A stretch of DNA of 64,000 nucleotides from Cupriavidus basilensis (GTDB taxonomy: Bacteria; Pseudomonadota; Gammaproteobacteria; Burkholderiales; Burkholderiaceae): NCBI RefSeq assembly GCF_000876015.1, contig NZ_BBQM01000012.1, positions 682,001-746,000 of the forward strand. Direction: 5' to 3'. Positions 10,041 to 18,743 of this stretch are shown piece after piece (the first letter of the stretch is position 1; every line of letters begins with the position of its first letter). The notes under the pieces were generated by a model. It did no database searches, was not told the origin of the DNA, and saw nothing but the letters and a program-made list of their open reading frames with translations. The position numbers were made by a program, and so were the translations under genes.

Positions 10041-13000
10041 TCACTCCACCGTCAGCGGGAAGGCCGCGGTCTTGCCGTCGCCCTGCAGGGCCTTGGCCTC
10101 CGGCTGGTACATGCGGAAGTAGCGCACCGGCGGCAGGCTGAACTTGCCCGGCCGCGAGAACCGCACCAGTTGGCGCAGCACCACGGGCCGCTCCAGCGCG
10201 ACCACCGGCTGGTGGTACGACAGCATGCCCATCTCGTAGGTCACGGCGCGCTGGAACGGCTGCAGGCCGGTGGCCTTGTTGTCGGGGTCGGGCAGGCCTT
10301 CGATGCGCAGGCCCCAGGTGGTGCCCTCGACTTCGCCGCCCGGCGGCAGCGGCGCCTCGACCAGTCCGTAGCGGTAGGTGCCCTGGCGCGGGCTCAGCAC
10401 GATCTCGTCGACATAGAGCGTATTGCTGTCGAGCTTGTCGCCCGGCTTGACCGGCCTGGCCGAGAACGCCAGGCCTGCGGTGCCGGCGGCGGCGGGATCG
10501 GCCGGCTTGCCGCCCTTGTCGGCCTTGTCGGTCTTGCCCTCCTCCCCGCCCGGCACCAGCCGGTAGAGCTTGCGCTCGATGCCCACCAGCAGGCCTGGCG
10601 CCTCCTGCGCGCGGCTGCGGTACGACACCACCGCATTGGTGTTGTACGACTGCGATGCCGCGTCCATGTTCGGCGCCGCCGCCAGCGTCAGCGCCTCCGG
10701 CAACTGCGCGCCGGTCCAGCGCCATTCGGGCAGGCCGAGCGGGCCGCGCGCGGCCTGCCAGTTGCCTTGCGGCGCGCGCGGCGCGGCGCCGGCCTCGCCG
10801 GACAGGCCGCGGCCAAGGCCGCCGCCGAGCGCCTTGTCGAGCCACACCAGGGTCACGGCGCGGTCGATGGTCGGGCTGGCGGCGCCGGCGCGCGACAGCA
10901 GTGCCTGCACGTCCGAGGCGGCGGCGCCCTTGCCGGCCATCAGCAGCAGGCTCTGCACCAGCGGCGAAGGATCGGCGGCCAGCGCCTGCCGCGCGGCGTC
11001 GGCCGCGCTTGCCAGCCCTTCGGGCATGGGCTGGCCGATCTGCTTGTAGAGCTGCGCGGCCAGCACGGTGGCCACGCGGCGACCCTGCGGCGAATCGGGC
11101 GCGGCGAAGACCAGGCTGTCTCCGGCCCCCACGGCGGCGCTTGCATCGCCGCCGGGCCGGCCCAGCTCGGCGGACACGCCGCCCAGCTGCGTCGCCACCG
11201 GCAGGCCCATCTCGTTGATGAACCACAGCGCCAGCACGCGGTGCAGCGGCGGCTCCTTCATGCTCTGCTTGTAGGCGTCCAGCGTGCGCTTCCAGTGGTC
11301 GGGCGGCAGGCTGACGCCGACCGCGCGCGCGGCCAGCCAGTCGGCGTAGTAGGCGTAGGCGGTCAGCAGCGCGCTGTTGCCGAGCGTGTCGCCCCACCAG
11401 CCGAACTGGCCGTTGACGCCGGCCAGCAGCGCCAGACGCTGGCGCTGGGTGCGCACCAGCGCGTCCAGGCCCTGCGTGTCGCCGCCGGCATTGGCGCCGA
11501 TACTGGCACCGCTCGCGGCCAGGCTGCGCTGGGCCAGCGCCAGCGGAATCAGGCGGCTGGCGGTCTGCTCGGTGCAGCCGTAGGGATAGGCCAGCAGGTC
11601 GTCGGCCACGCGGGCGAACTGGCTGGCGGCGCTGTCGACGAAACGCAGGCGCACGTCCTGCGCGTCGGCCGGCAGCTTGAACGCGGCGTTGGCGCCCGAC
11701 AGCGGCAGCGTCAGCTCGCGCTGCGACAGCCAGCCGGTGGGCTCCACCGTCAGCGTGGTCTGCAGGCGGTCCACCGCCTTGCCCTGCTGCCGGATCTCGG
11801 CGCTGACCGTGCCGCTGCGCAGCGCGCCCGGCGCCACCGGCAGGCGCACGTAGTTGGCGCCGCGCTTGAGCGTGACGCTCTGGCTGACGTTCAGGCCCGC
11901 GCCCGTGGCCACGAGGTCGGCGGCGACGTCCTGCTCGCCCTGGTTGAAGGCGACCATGTCGATGCGCGGCGCATCCTCGGCGCGGTAGCGCTGCGGGCCG
12001 GTCCACTTGAGGTACAGCGCCTTGTCCGAGCGGATGTTGGCGGTGCGCTGGCCGACCGTGCCGTCCGCGGCGATGGCGCGCACGGTGATGCGCCAGCGGG
12101 TGAGCGAGTCCGGCATGACGAAGGTCATGCGCGCGCGCCCGTCGGCGCCGGTGCGCAGGCTGGCTTCCCACGCGGCGGTGTCCTTCTCGTCGCGGCGCGG
12201 GCGCTCCAGCACCTTGACGCCGCGCTCGTTGTAGCGGCCGCGCTCGGGGCCGGCGCCGCCCTGCTGGCCGGAGACGGCCAGGTCGTAGCCGATGAAGTTC
12301 AGGCTGGAGGTGGTGCGCACGCTGTTGCGGCGCGGATGGTAGAAGAAGTCGACGATGCTCGGCGCGATCTCCGGCTGCAACACGTAGACCATTTCGTCGA
12401 CCACGCTGACCGTGAGGTTGGCCGGCACCGGCTTGCCGCCGAAGGCGCTGCTCAGGTCCAGCGTGACGGTCTCGCCGGGCGCGTAGACCGGCTTGTCGCT
12501 CTTGACGGCCAGATCGATGGTCGGCTGCACCACGGCGATGCCGGCGTTCTGGAACACGTAGTCGCCGTCCTTCACGTACAGCACCGAGAACGTCATGTTG
12601 GGGCTGAAGCCGTTGCCGACCTTGATGCGCGCGCGCCACTGCCGGTCCGTGACCTTTTCCAGCGAGAGCCAGTCGCCGCCCCTGGACAGCAGGCCGCGGC
12701 GCTCGACGCGGTCGCGCTCCAGCGTGAGCAGCGCGTCCTCCACCGCCAGCGGGAACGTCACCAGTGCCTCGGCGGTGTCGCCGATGCGGTAGCGGTCGCG
12801 GTCGAACACGATCTCGATATTGCCGGGCACGGTCTGCAGGCCCTCGCCCGCGACCCAGTGGCTGGCCGCCGCCAGCAGGTTGCCCGCGGCGTCCTTGACC
12901 GACAGCGTGTACGAGCCCGGCTGGTCGAACTTCACCGGGAACGACAGCGCGCCATTGGCGGCCGCGCCCAGCTTGCCCTCGGTGCGCGCGCGCGATTCGA

Positions 13001-14822
13001 GCCGCACCAGCTCCCAGCTGGCGGGCGCCTGCGCCGGCGCCGCCGCCTGGGCGGCCAGCGCCTGCAGCGTGAAGGTCACGCTCTGCCCGGCGTTGGTGAA
13101 GTTGGCCGGGCCGGTCAGCTTGTACGGCGTGGCGCCGCGCGCGATCAGCAGTTCGCGCGTGACCTTGACGCGGTAGGCCGCGCCGTCGTTGGCGAATACC
13201 GTGACCACGTAGCGGCTCGGCTCCCTGGCCGCCGGCAGCGCGAGCGTGGCGTTGCCGCTGCCGTCGGTGGTCAGTTCCTGCTGCTCCAGCTTGACCGGGA
13301 ACAGGCCGGCGTAGCGCAGTTCGCCCTCGACCATCGTCACCTGCTGCGCGCGCAGGCTGACCGACAGCCTGGCGTCCTTGACCGGCTTGCCATCGGGATA
13401 GCGCAGCTGGATCTTGCCCTTGACGGCCTCGCCGGTGGCGTAGTCGGCCTTGTCGAGCGCGAGGTTGACGTCGAAATGCGGCTTGATGTACTCGGCCACG
13501 CGGAAAGCGCCGCCGTAGGTGTTGCCGCCGTAGTCGAAACGCAGCGTGTAGCCGCCGGCCAGCGCGTTGGCCGGCAGCGTGAAGCGCGCGTCCGCGCCGT
13601 TGTCGGCGTTGAGCACGGTGCCGAGCGAGGCCAGCGGCGCGCCGTTGGGGTCGAGCACCTCGAGCTTGATGTCGCCGGCGGCGGCGGGCGCCGACTCGGT
13701 GGCGCTGCGGAAATTGCGGCCGATGAACTTGACGCGCACCTCGTCGCCGGGGCGGTACAGCGGCCGGTCGGTGAAGGCGAACAGCTTGGTGTTGTAGATC
13801 TCGCTGTCGTAGTAGAAATTTTCCGAGATGAAGGCGCCGCCCGCCGGGTCCACGCCGAGCAGGTAGCTGCGCTCGGGGCTGGCGTGCGCGAGTTCCGCCG
13901 CGCCGTCGGCGCCGGTGGCGGCGCTTTGCAGCACGCCGAGGCCGTCGGTCCACGCCAGGCTGGCGCCGCTCACGGGGCGGCCGCTCTTGCGCTGCGCGGC
14001 CCACACCAGCATGCCGTCGGCGGTGCTCTTGGTGATGGCCACGGTGTCCGAGACGAACAGCAGCGTATGCGCGCGGTAGGTGCCGATGATGCCTTCGACG
14101 ATGTACAGGCCCGGCTTGAGCTTGCCCAGCGGCACCATCACGTTGCCGGCGTCGCGCGGCAGGAATTCGCTGCTGCTGCCTTCGAGCTTGACGTCCTTGG
14201 GCGGCGCGATCTCCTTGGCGTCCCAGATCGGGTAGCGGAAGCGCGCCACCACGTCGTAGCCCTTGAGCGGCTCGTATTGCGGGTTGTTCTCGAAGCGCGT
14301 GGGCTGGGCGATCTGGTCGCCCATGCTGAACTGCGGCGCGTCCTCCACCGCCTTGCTGCGCGTGGCGAACGACAGCACGCGCTGCCACGCGCGGCGCGCC
14401 TGCTTGTACCAGCTGTCCCACAGATAGGACAGCGTGTTGGCCAGCCCTTCGCCGCGGTAATTGGCCTTGACGTCGATGCGGTGCAGGTTCTTTTGCGCGC
14501 GCAGGAAAGCGAGCGGATCGGCCACGCGGTAGACCAGGATGTCGGCGCCGCCGTAGCGCTGCAGTTCCGCCTTGTACTCGCGGCCCGGCGCTTCGAGCCG
14601 CACCTGCGCGGTCTGGTCGCTGCCGAAGCTTGCGTCCGAGAGCAGGAAGAACGGCTGGCCCTGGAATGCGGCGTAGCCGCTGGGCGGCACCGTGTCGAGC
14701 GTGGCGCCCGGCTGCCCTTCGGCGCTGGCGGCGTGGGCCGCGCCCAGCAGGGCCAGCGCCAGCAGCAGGCGGGCGGTCACGGAACGCAGGAGCGCGCGGG
14801 CGCGCGTCATGACGACAGGCAT
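10041..14822 (-). CDS. Bacterial alpha-2-macroglobulin, YfaS/MagD type
   Basis: A 1593-residue protein with a signal peptide (hydrophobic LLLALALLGAAHAASA) and the long array of macroglobulin-like domains of bacterial alpha-2-macroglobulins, periplasmic traps thought to inhibit proteases. The thioester motif CTEQ is present at residues 1083-1086 within PYGCTEQTASRLIPL, followed by the helical thioester-domain repeats. The start at 14822 is chosen because GAGG lies eight bases upstream and the signal peptide follows. The surrounding yfaA-T-S-Q-P order matches the E. coli yfa and P. aeruginosa mag loci. In Pseudomonas, MagD was reported to associate with products of its own operon and with PBP1b, a plausible model here. 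Confidence 0.93.
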   Translation of the reverse strand: MPVVMTRARALLRSVTARLLLALALLGAAHAASAEGQPGATLDTVPPSGYAAFQGQPFFLLSDASFGSDQTAQVRLEAPGREYKAELQRYGGADILVYRVADPLAFLRAQKNLHRIDVKANYRGEGLANTLSYLWDSWYKQARRAWQRVLSFATRSKAVEDAPQFSMGDQIAQPTRFENNPQYEPLKGYDVVARFRYPIWDAKEIAPPKDVKLEGSSSEFLPRDAGNVMVPLGKLKPGLYIVEGIIGTYRAHTLLFVSDTVAITKSTADGMLVWAAQRKSGRPVSGASLAWTDGLGVLQSAATGADGAAELAHASPERSYLLGVDPAGGAFISENFYYDSEIYNTKLFAFTDRPLYRPGDEVRVKFIGRNFRSATESAPAAAGDIKLEVLDPNGAPLASLGTVLNADNGADARFTLPANALAGGYTLRFDYGGNTYGGAFRVAEYIKPHFDVNLALDKADYATGEAVKGKIQLRYPDGKPVKDARLSVSLRAQQVTMVEGELRYAGLFPVKLEQQELTTDGSGNATLALPAAREPSRYVVTVFANDGAAYRVKVTRELLIARGATPYKLTGPANFTNAGQSVTFTLQALAAQAAAPAQAPASWELVRLESRARTEGKLGAAANGALSFPVKFDQPGSYTLSVKDAAGNLLAAASHWVAGEGLQTVPGNIEIVFDRDRYRIGDTAEALVTFPLAVEDALLTLERDRVERRGLLSRGGDWLSLEKVTDRQWRARIKVGNGFSPNMTFSVLYVKDGDYVFQNAGIAVVQPTIDLAVKSDKPVYAPGETVTLDLSSAFGGKPVPANLTVSVVDEMVYVLQPEIAPSIVDFFYHPRRNSVRTTSSLNFIGYDLAVSGQQGGAGPERGRYNERGVKVLERPRRDEKDTAAWEASLRTGADGRARMTFVMPDSLTRWRITVRAIAADGTVGQRTANIRSDKALYLKWTGPQRYRAEDAPRIDMVAFNQGEQDVAADLVATGAGLNVSQSVTLKRGANYVRLPVAPGALRSGTVSAEIRQQGKAVDRLQTTLTVEPTGWLSQRELTLPLSGANAAFKLPADAQDVRLRFVDSAASQFARVADDLLAYPYGCTEQTASRLIPLALAQRSLAASGASIGANAGGDTQGLDALVRTQRQRLALLAGVNGQFGWWGDTLGNSALLTAYAYYADWLAARAVGVSLPPDHWKRTLDAYKQSMKEPPLHRVLALWFINEMGLPVATQLGGVSAELGRPGGDASAAVGAGDSLVFAAPDSPQGRRVATVLAAQLYKQIGQPMPEGLASAADAARQALAADPSPLVQSLLLMAGKGAAASDVQALLSRAGAASPTIDRAVTLVWLDKALGGGLGRGLSGEAGAAPRAPQGNWQAARGPLGLPEWRWTGAQLPEALTLAAAPNMDAASQSYNTNAVVSYRSRAQEAPGLLVGIERKLYRLVPGGEEGKTDKADKGGKPADPAAAGTAGLAFSARPVKPGDKLDSNTLYVDEIVLSPRQGTYRYGLVEAPLPPGGEVEGTTWGLRIEGLPDPDNKATGLQPFQRAVTYEMGMLSYHQPVVALERPVVLRQLVRFSRPGKFSLPPVRYFRMYQPEAKALQGDGKTAAFPLTVE

Positions 14823-14827
14823 CGTCT

Positions 14828-15529
14828 TTACCTCGACAAAAAAGCGAAACGGAATACGCCGATGAAATTGGGATTGCCGTCCTGCGGCTGCCAGCGCGAA
14901 TCGTTCCATTGCATCAAGCGGGAAAGGGTGACGGCACGCAGACCGTTGTCGGTGCGGGTCACGGTGCCGGTGTGGTAGGCCAGGGACTGGCCCATCCAGA
15001 TCATCAGGTGCTGCTCGTCGCCCTGGTCGTAGAACAGCAGGTCGCCGGGCAGCGCCAGATTGACGTTGCGCGCGACGAAGCGGCTATTGCCCTGCACCAG
15101 CGCGAGCGCCGAGGCATAGGCGCCGGTGCTGCCGTCGGCGCGCGTCCAGCGCTGGCCGAGCGTGCGCTGGGCGGCGGTGAGATTCAGCTCGGGCGGAAGC
15201 TGGCGCGCGGAGGCCGCGCCCTGCATGCCGTTGGCGCGCAGCCAGCGCGCGTCGTGCACGCGCAGCGCCTCGCCCACGGCGAAGCGGACCAGACCGGCGC
15301 AGTCGCGCTGGTACCAGCGCGGGGTCGGGCCCTGCCGCAACTGCTCGCCGACGATGCGCACGAACCACGCGCGGAACACCGCCGACTGCGCGGGGTCGAG
15401 CAGATCGGCCGCGGGCACGTCGGGCGCCAGGCCCGACAGCGCCAGCGCGCGGCCGATGCCGGCCAGCGGCAGGCCGGCGGCGGCCAGCACCGCCAGCGCG
15501 GCGCGCCGGCCGCGCAACGCTGCCGTCAC
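14828..15529 (-). CDS. YfaT-like DUF1175 protein with NlpC/P60-like motifs
   Basis: A 233-residue exported protein of the DUF1175 (YfaT) family. It starts at a GTG that overlaps the yfaA stop (GTGA). Conserved patches are [18 protein letters not shown] and, further on, [20 protein letters not shown]. The spacing of a Cys near a helix start and a His on a strand after a PGDL turn resembles NlpC/P60 or CHAP cysteine peptidases that cut peptidoglycan stem peptides. That fold assignment is my inference, not a property I know to be shown for the family. The alpha-2-macroglobulin gene begins five bases downstream. Confidence 0.83.
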   Translation of the reverse strand: MTAALRGRRAALAVLAAAGLPLAGIGRALALSGLAPDVPAADLLDPAQSAVFRAWFVRIVGEQLRQGPTPRWYQRDCAGLVRFAVGEALRVHDARWLRANGMQGAASARQLPPELNLTAAQRTLGQRWTRADGSTGAYASALALVQGNSRFVARNVNLALPGDLLFYDQGDEQHLMIWMGQSLAYHTGTVTRTDNGLRAVTLSRLMQWNDSRWQPQDGNPNFIGVFRFAFLSR

Positions 15530-17298
15530 TGCGCGGCCTCCGCCGCCCGCGGCTGCGCCGCGCTGGCCAGCACGCCGCGCGGCGCGCCGGACTGCCGCCA
15601 CGTCACCGGCACCCAGGCGCGGCCCGAGGGCAGGCTGTCGGCCAGCACCAGCGACATCGCCGGATAGGCGCCGAGCGCCTTGAGCTTGGGGAACAGATGG
15701 GCGCGCGCCGCGTTCAGGAACAGCGCTTCCTGCTCGGCCGGCAGCGCCTTGGTGGCCTCGCGCCGCACCAGCGGCGCCAGCGTGGACGGGGTGAAGCTCA
15801 GCACCGTGCGGGCCTGCTGCTCGCGCGGCATGGTGTCGGCCGCCGCCGGGAAGCGCTTGCCGCGCACCGCCAGCGCGTCGTCGACCAGCGTGGCGTCCGG
15901 CGAGAACAGCACGGTATCGCCGGCCAGCGCCAGCGTGACGGGGAAATAGGCGCCCGCGGACAACTGCTCGGCGAACGGCGCGCCCTTGGCTTCGCGCGTG
16001 CCGTAGGGCGAGCTGACCGGGCGCGACCACAGATCCGCGTCGCCGGCGCCCTTGCTGGCCTGCACGGGCAGCCGCGCGTAGCCGCCCTGCTCGGCGGCGG
16101 CCTTGGGCTCGTAGGCGCCGATGACCTGCGCGAACAGGCTGGCCAGCAGCGGCCGCAGCGCGGCCGCCGCCGACGCCGACTTGAGCCGCGCCATGAACAG
16201 CGGCGCGACCAGCGCGGACTTGCTGTACCAGCACACCGCGGCCGGTCCTTCGAACGCCTGGCCGATCTGCGCGGCCAGTTCGTCCTGGGCACCGCTGACC
16301 TTCTGCAGCATCTTGCCGGCGGCCTGCCAGTCGACCGGCAAGGTGGCGCAGGCGGCCGGATCGGCCGGCAGGGCCTGCCAGAGCGCGGCGGCATTCCACT
16401 GGTCCGGCAGGCGGGCGCCGTCGACCAGCACCGCGCTGCTCCAGTCGGCGCCGCCGGTGGCGGCCTTGGTATCGGCGCCGGCGAAATCGAAGCGCAGCGC
16501 TTCGATGCCGGGGAAGAAAGCCTGATAGCCGAACGAGAGATAGTTCACCCCGACCACCGCGCGGTGCCCCTTTGGCGCGCCCTTGGCGGGCTCGAGCGCG
16601 AACGACCGCAGCGGCGCCTCGCGCGCGGCGGCATCGTCGGACAGCCACGCCGCCACCGCCTTGGCGCGCGCGCCGATGGGCTTGCTCTCGGCATCGAGCA
16701 GCATGCCCGCCTCCGACAGCACCACCAGGCGGTCGCCCTTGCCGGCGATCAGCAGGCTGCGCGCGGCGCTGATGCGCAGCGCGTAGAGCGGCGTGCCGTC
16801 GATCTCGCCGGCGCGCGTGAGCTGGGCATCGGCCGGCGCCACGGTGGCCAGCGCCTGCAGCACCTTGGCCAGCCCGTTGCGCTCCATCGCCAGCGCCCAG
16901 TAGCGCAGCGTGCCGTCGGCGCCGCGCCACGCCATCAGGCGGCCGGGCTCGTCGAACACGCGCTTGAGCAGGCTGTCGGACCAGTCGAGGTCATGCTCGA
17001 AGGCGATGCGGCGCAGCGCGCCGGCCACCGACAGGCGGCCCTCGTTGTCCTCGTAGTAGTTGACGAAGTCCTCGGTGAGGACATCGCGCAGCAGCGGCAC
17101 GCGCAGCATGTCGCGCGGCAGGCTGGACAGGCTCTCGCTGTCGACCAGCGCGTCCGGGCGGCCGAAATCGAGCTCGACCTGCCGCGGCTGGCCCTTCCAC
17201 GGCCTGCCGAAAGGATGCCAGACAAGCTGCACCGCCACGCCCGCGGCAACCGCCAGCGCGGCCACGCCAAGCGCGATTTTCCTGCGCGACATCTTCAT
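15526..17298 (-). CDS. YfaA-like DUF2138 membrane-anchored protein
   Basis: A 590-residue protein of the DUF2138 (YfaA) family, the first gene of the eight-gene yfa-type operon. One N-terminal membrane segment ([20 protein letters not shown]) anchors a large periplasmic domain. Conserved blocks include [36 protein letters not shown] and [24 protein letters not shown]. Its biochemical role is unknown; the Pseudomonas equivalent belongs to the Mag complex. The reading frame starts at ATG 17298, and a second ATG two codons in is equally possible. No convincing promoter was found in the 300 bases upstream, which hold short tandem repeats. Confidence 0.88.
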   Translation of the reverse strand: MKMSRRKIALGVAALAVAAGVAVQLVWHPFGRPWKGQPRQVELDFGRPDALVDSESLSSLPRDMLRVPLLRDVLTEDFVNYYEDNEGRLSVAGALRRIAFEHDLDWSDSLLKRVFDEPGRLMAWRGADGTLRYWALAMERNGLAKVLQALATVAPADAQLTRAGEIDGTPLYALRISAARSLLIAGKGDRLVVLSEAGMLLDAESKPIGARAKAVAAWLSDDAAAREAPLRSFALEPAKGAPKGHRAVVGVNYLSFGYQAFFPGIEALRFDFAGADTKAATGGADWSSAVLVDGARLPDQWNAAALWQALPADPAACATLPVDWQAAGKMLQKVSGAQDELAAQIGQAFEGPAAVCWYSKSALVAPLFMARLKSASAAAALRPLLASLFAQVIGAYEPKAAAEQGGYARLPVQASKGAGDADLWSRPVSSPYGTREAKGAPFAEQLSAGAYFPVTLALAGDTVLFSPDATLVDDALAVRGKRFPAAADTMPREQQARTVLSFTPSTLAPLVRREATKALPAEQEALFLNAARAHLFPKLKALGAYPAMSLVLADSLPSGRAWVPVTWRQSGAPRGVLASAAQPRAAEAAQ

Positions 17299-17314
17299 GG
17301 TCCCCTTCCCGTTT

Positions 17315-17344
17315 TCTTGGTCGCCCTACTCTTGGTCGCCCTAC
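17315..17344. repeat. Tandem 15-base repeat upstream of yfaA
   Basis: Two perfect copies of tcttggtcgccctac (17315-17329 and 17330-17344) lie just upstream of the yfaA start, inside its probable leader. No coding role is seen. Confidence 0.85.
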
Positions 17345-17466
17345 GTCACGAACGCGGCGCGCCCGGTAGCGTACCGTGCACATCGATCCCCTCGCAAGCG
17401 GGGCGCTGTGAAAATTTGTGATAGATCCGGCTCTGTCTGTCACACAGTCGGCACGATGATGCCGCC

Positions 17467-17588
17467 CGCGGGCAAGAAAATGCCCGCGCGGCAGAGCCGG
17501 GCGGGCGTTGGCGATTCGCACCTTGGTGTCGAATCGTCCAAATGAGATCGTCCAAATGAAAAGGGGCCGCGCTGTGGCGCGGCCCCTT
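17467..17588. terminator. Two hairpins and a 14-base tandem repeat between yfaA and the GNAT-like cassette
   Basis: A strong 11-base stem (17561-17571 with 17578-17588) is followed on the minus strand by TTTTCATTT and serves as terminator for the two-gene cassette ending at 17605. Next to it, atcgtccaaatgag/aatgaa is tandemly repeated (17533-17546 and 17547-17560). A second hairpin with an 8-base stem and loop AGAAAA lies at 17467-17488. Apart from these and the 15-base repeat, the 17299-17604 gap holds no gene. Confidence 0.7.
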
Positions 17589-17604
17589 CGATTCTTGCTG
17601 GCGT

Positions 17605-17826
17605 TTACGCTGCCTTGCCTTTCCTGACGACCACGACGGTCTTGTCCTTCCCGGCTGCTTTGCGGGCAAGCACCGCGCCCTTTCGCAAGGGTTCGACCTC
17701 CCCCGCCAATCCGGCCTCTTCAAAGCTAAGGTCCGAACGCCTTCCCGTGCCCTTTGCGGCACGTTCAATCTCCTGGCGCGTCGAAGGGCGCAATTTCTTG
17801 GCTAGCATGCTGGCAAGCGCCGTCAT
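17605..17826 (-). CDS. Small basic protein of a two-gene cassette
   Basis: A 73-residue Lys/Arg/Ala-rich protein (start MTALASMLAKKLRPSTRQEIERAAK, end KDKTVVVVRKGKAA) that I cannot place in a family. Its ATG overlaps the stop of the GNAT-like gene by four bases, so the two are probably made in fixed ratio. The size and pairing would fit an antitoxin, an adaptor or a nucleic-acid-binding partner, but no ribbon-helix-helix or helix-turn-helix motif is clear. A strong terminator follows. Base composition is visibly less GC-rich than in the flanking genes, which hints at recent acquisition. Confidence 0.65.
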   Translation of the reverse strand: MTALASMLAKKLRPSTRQEIERAAKGTGRRSDLSFEEAGLAGEVEPLRKGAVLARKAAGKDKTVVVVRKGKAA

Positions 17827-18464
17827 GACCGAATTCCGTTTTCCTGCATGTATCGGTTGAGTATAGCCCACGACCGGCTGTCAGGCTTCAGGTCGAACTC
17901 CATCAATCTGCCGGCCCCGTTCTCATACCACCAGGCGCGTCCCTCCTCGGAGTCCATCAGATCGAGGACCGTCGTGGCGTATTGCAGAGGCTCGGGCAAC
18001 CTTGCCCGCTCGCCAGGTTCCAGTTCGGCATCGTAGCCGAGCCGCGGCCACGTGTAGTAGCCATTGAAGTGGGCGCTGTCGCGGCTGCCGACAGCTTCGG
18101 TGACGATCTTCGAGAAGTCTTGCGCCGACGCCTCGGTGGCCTCGATTGCGAAACTCCTGACCCCAAGCCCCTGGTTCTGATATTCCGTCTTCAACAAGAA
18201 GGACTCATTGACGATCAATACCAGCCCGTCTTCTCCCGTTCGGATCTCGCGAATCATCTCGGTGAGCATCCTGTGCCTGACCGTGAGGAAGATGGCCTTT
18301 GCGGATTCGGCAACCTGGATGCGGGAATCGTCCATGGCACCCGCGAGCCGGGCTATCTGGGCAGGCTGCATGGCGGCACGGGTATCTTCAGAGACGGACG
18401 GGTCATATGAAACATCGACCTTCCCGTTGAAATGTGCCTTGGTAATATCATCTCTGGCATCCAC
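17823..18464 (-). CDS. GNAT-like protein of unknown function
   Basis: A 213-residue soluble protein with a GTG start. The segment QNQGLGVRSFAIEA matches the acetyl-CoA-binding Q/R-x-x-G-x-G/A motif of GNAT acetyltransferases, and the preceding GLVLIVNESFLLKTEY could be the strand before it. The remainder (HFNGYYTWPRLGYDAELEP, VLDLMDSEEGRAWWYENG) also fits a GNAT-like fold, with DSEEGRAWW perhaps a later helix. The substrate is unknown and the assignment is motif-level only. It heads a two-gene unit with its own promoter, whose -10 box lies seven bases before the GTG, with no ribosome-binding site, so the message may be leaderless. Lower GC suggests transfer. Confidence 0.65.
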   Translation of the reverse strand: MDARDDITKAHFNGKVDVSYDPSVSEDTRAAMQPAQIARLAGAMDDSRIQVAESAKAIFLTVRHRMLTEMIREIRTGEDGLVLIVNESFLLKTEYQNQGLGVRSFAIEATEASAQDFSKIVTEAVGSRDSAHFNGYYTWPRLGYDAELEPGERARLPEPLQYATTVLDLMDSEEGRAWWYENGAGRLMEFDLKPDSRSWAILNRYMQENGIRS

Positions 18465-18471
18465 GGCGGCG

Positions 18472-18501
18472 ATCTTAGCAGCCTCGGCACAGCCCTCTCA
18501 A
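18472..18501 (-). promoter_or_regulatory. Promoter of the GNAT-like cassette
   Basis: On the minus strand, -35 TTGAGA (18496-18501, five of six matches) and -10 TAAGAT (18472-18477, four of six) are 18 bases apart. The -10 ends seven bases before the GTG at 18464, which would give a transcript starting at the start codon. Confidence 0.5.
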
Positions 18502-18743
18502 GATCGGCAGGCCGCCGAGCGCCCGGCAGTTCCGGCAACGCGATCGCCCGGAACGCCCATGACTGCCTCCTACCGTGATACGCGTGTCGCGAAGCGGGCC
18601 GAAATCGAGCCGACCGGCTCATTCCTGCCAGACAGTCCAAGCCCGGCCTGGCCTTCACGGCGGCGAATTTACTTATGACCAAGATGTACTTTGTGCACCG
18701 CGGCAACGCGCGTAGCCTTCGTTTTTTTGAGAATTTCGCCACG

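Noticed and set aside
10032..14978. A 1648-codon open frame antisense to yfaS
   Set aside because: The same GC artefact; the sense strand encodes a complete alpha-2-macroglobulin with signal peptide and thioester motif.
17605..18464. Classical GNAT/DUF1778 toxin-antitoxin pair
   Set aside because: The small partner has no visible ribbon-helix-helix motif and lies downstream rather than upstream of the GNAT-like gene, so the label was not used.
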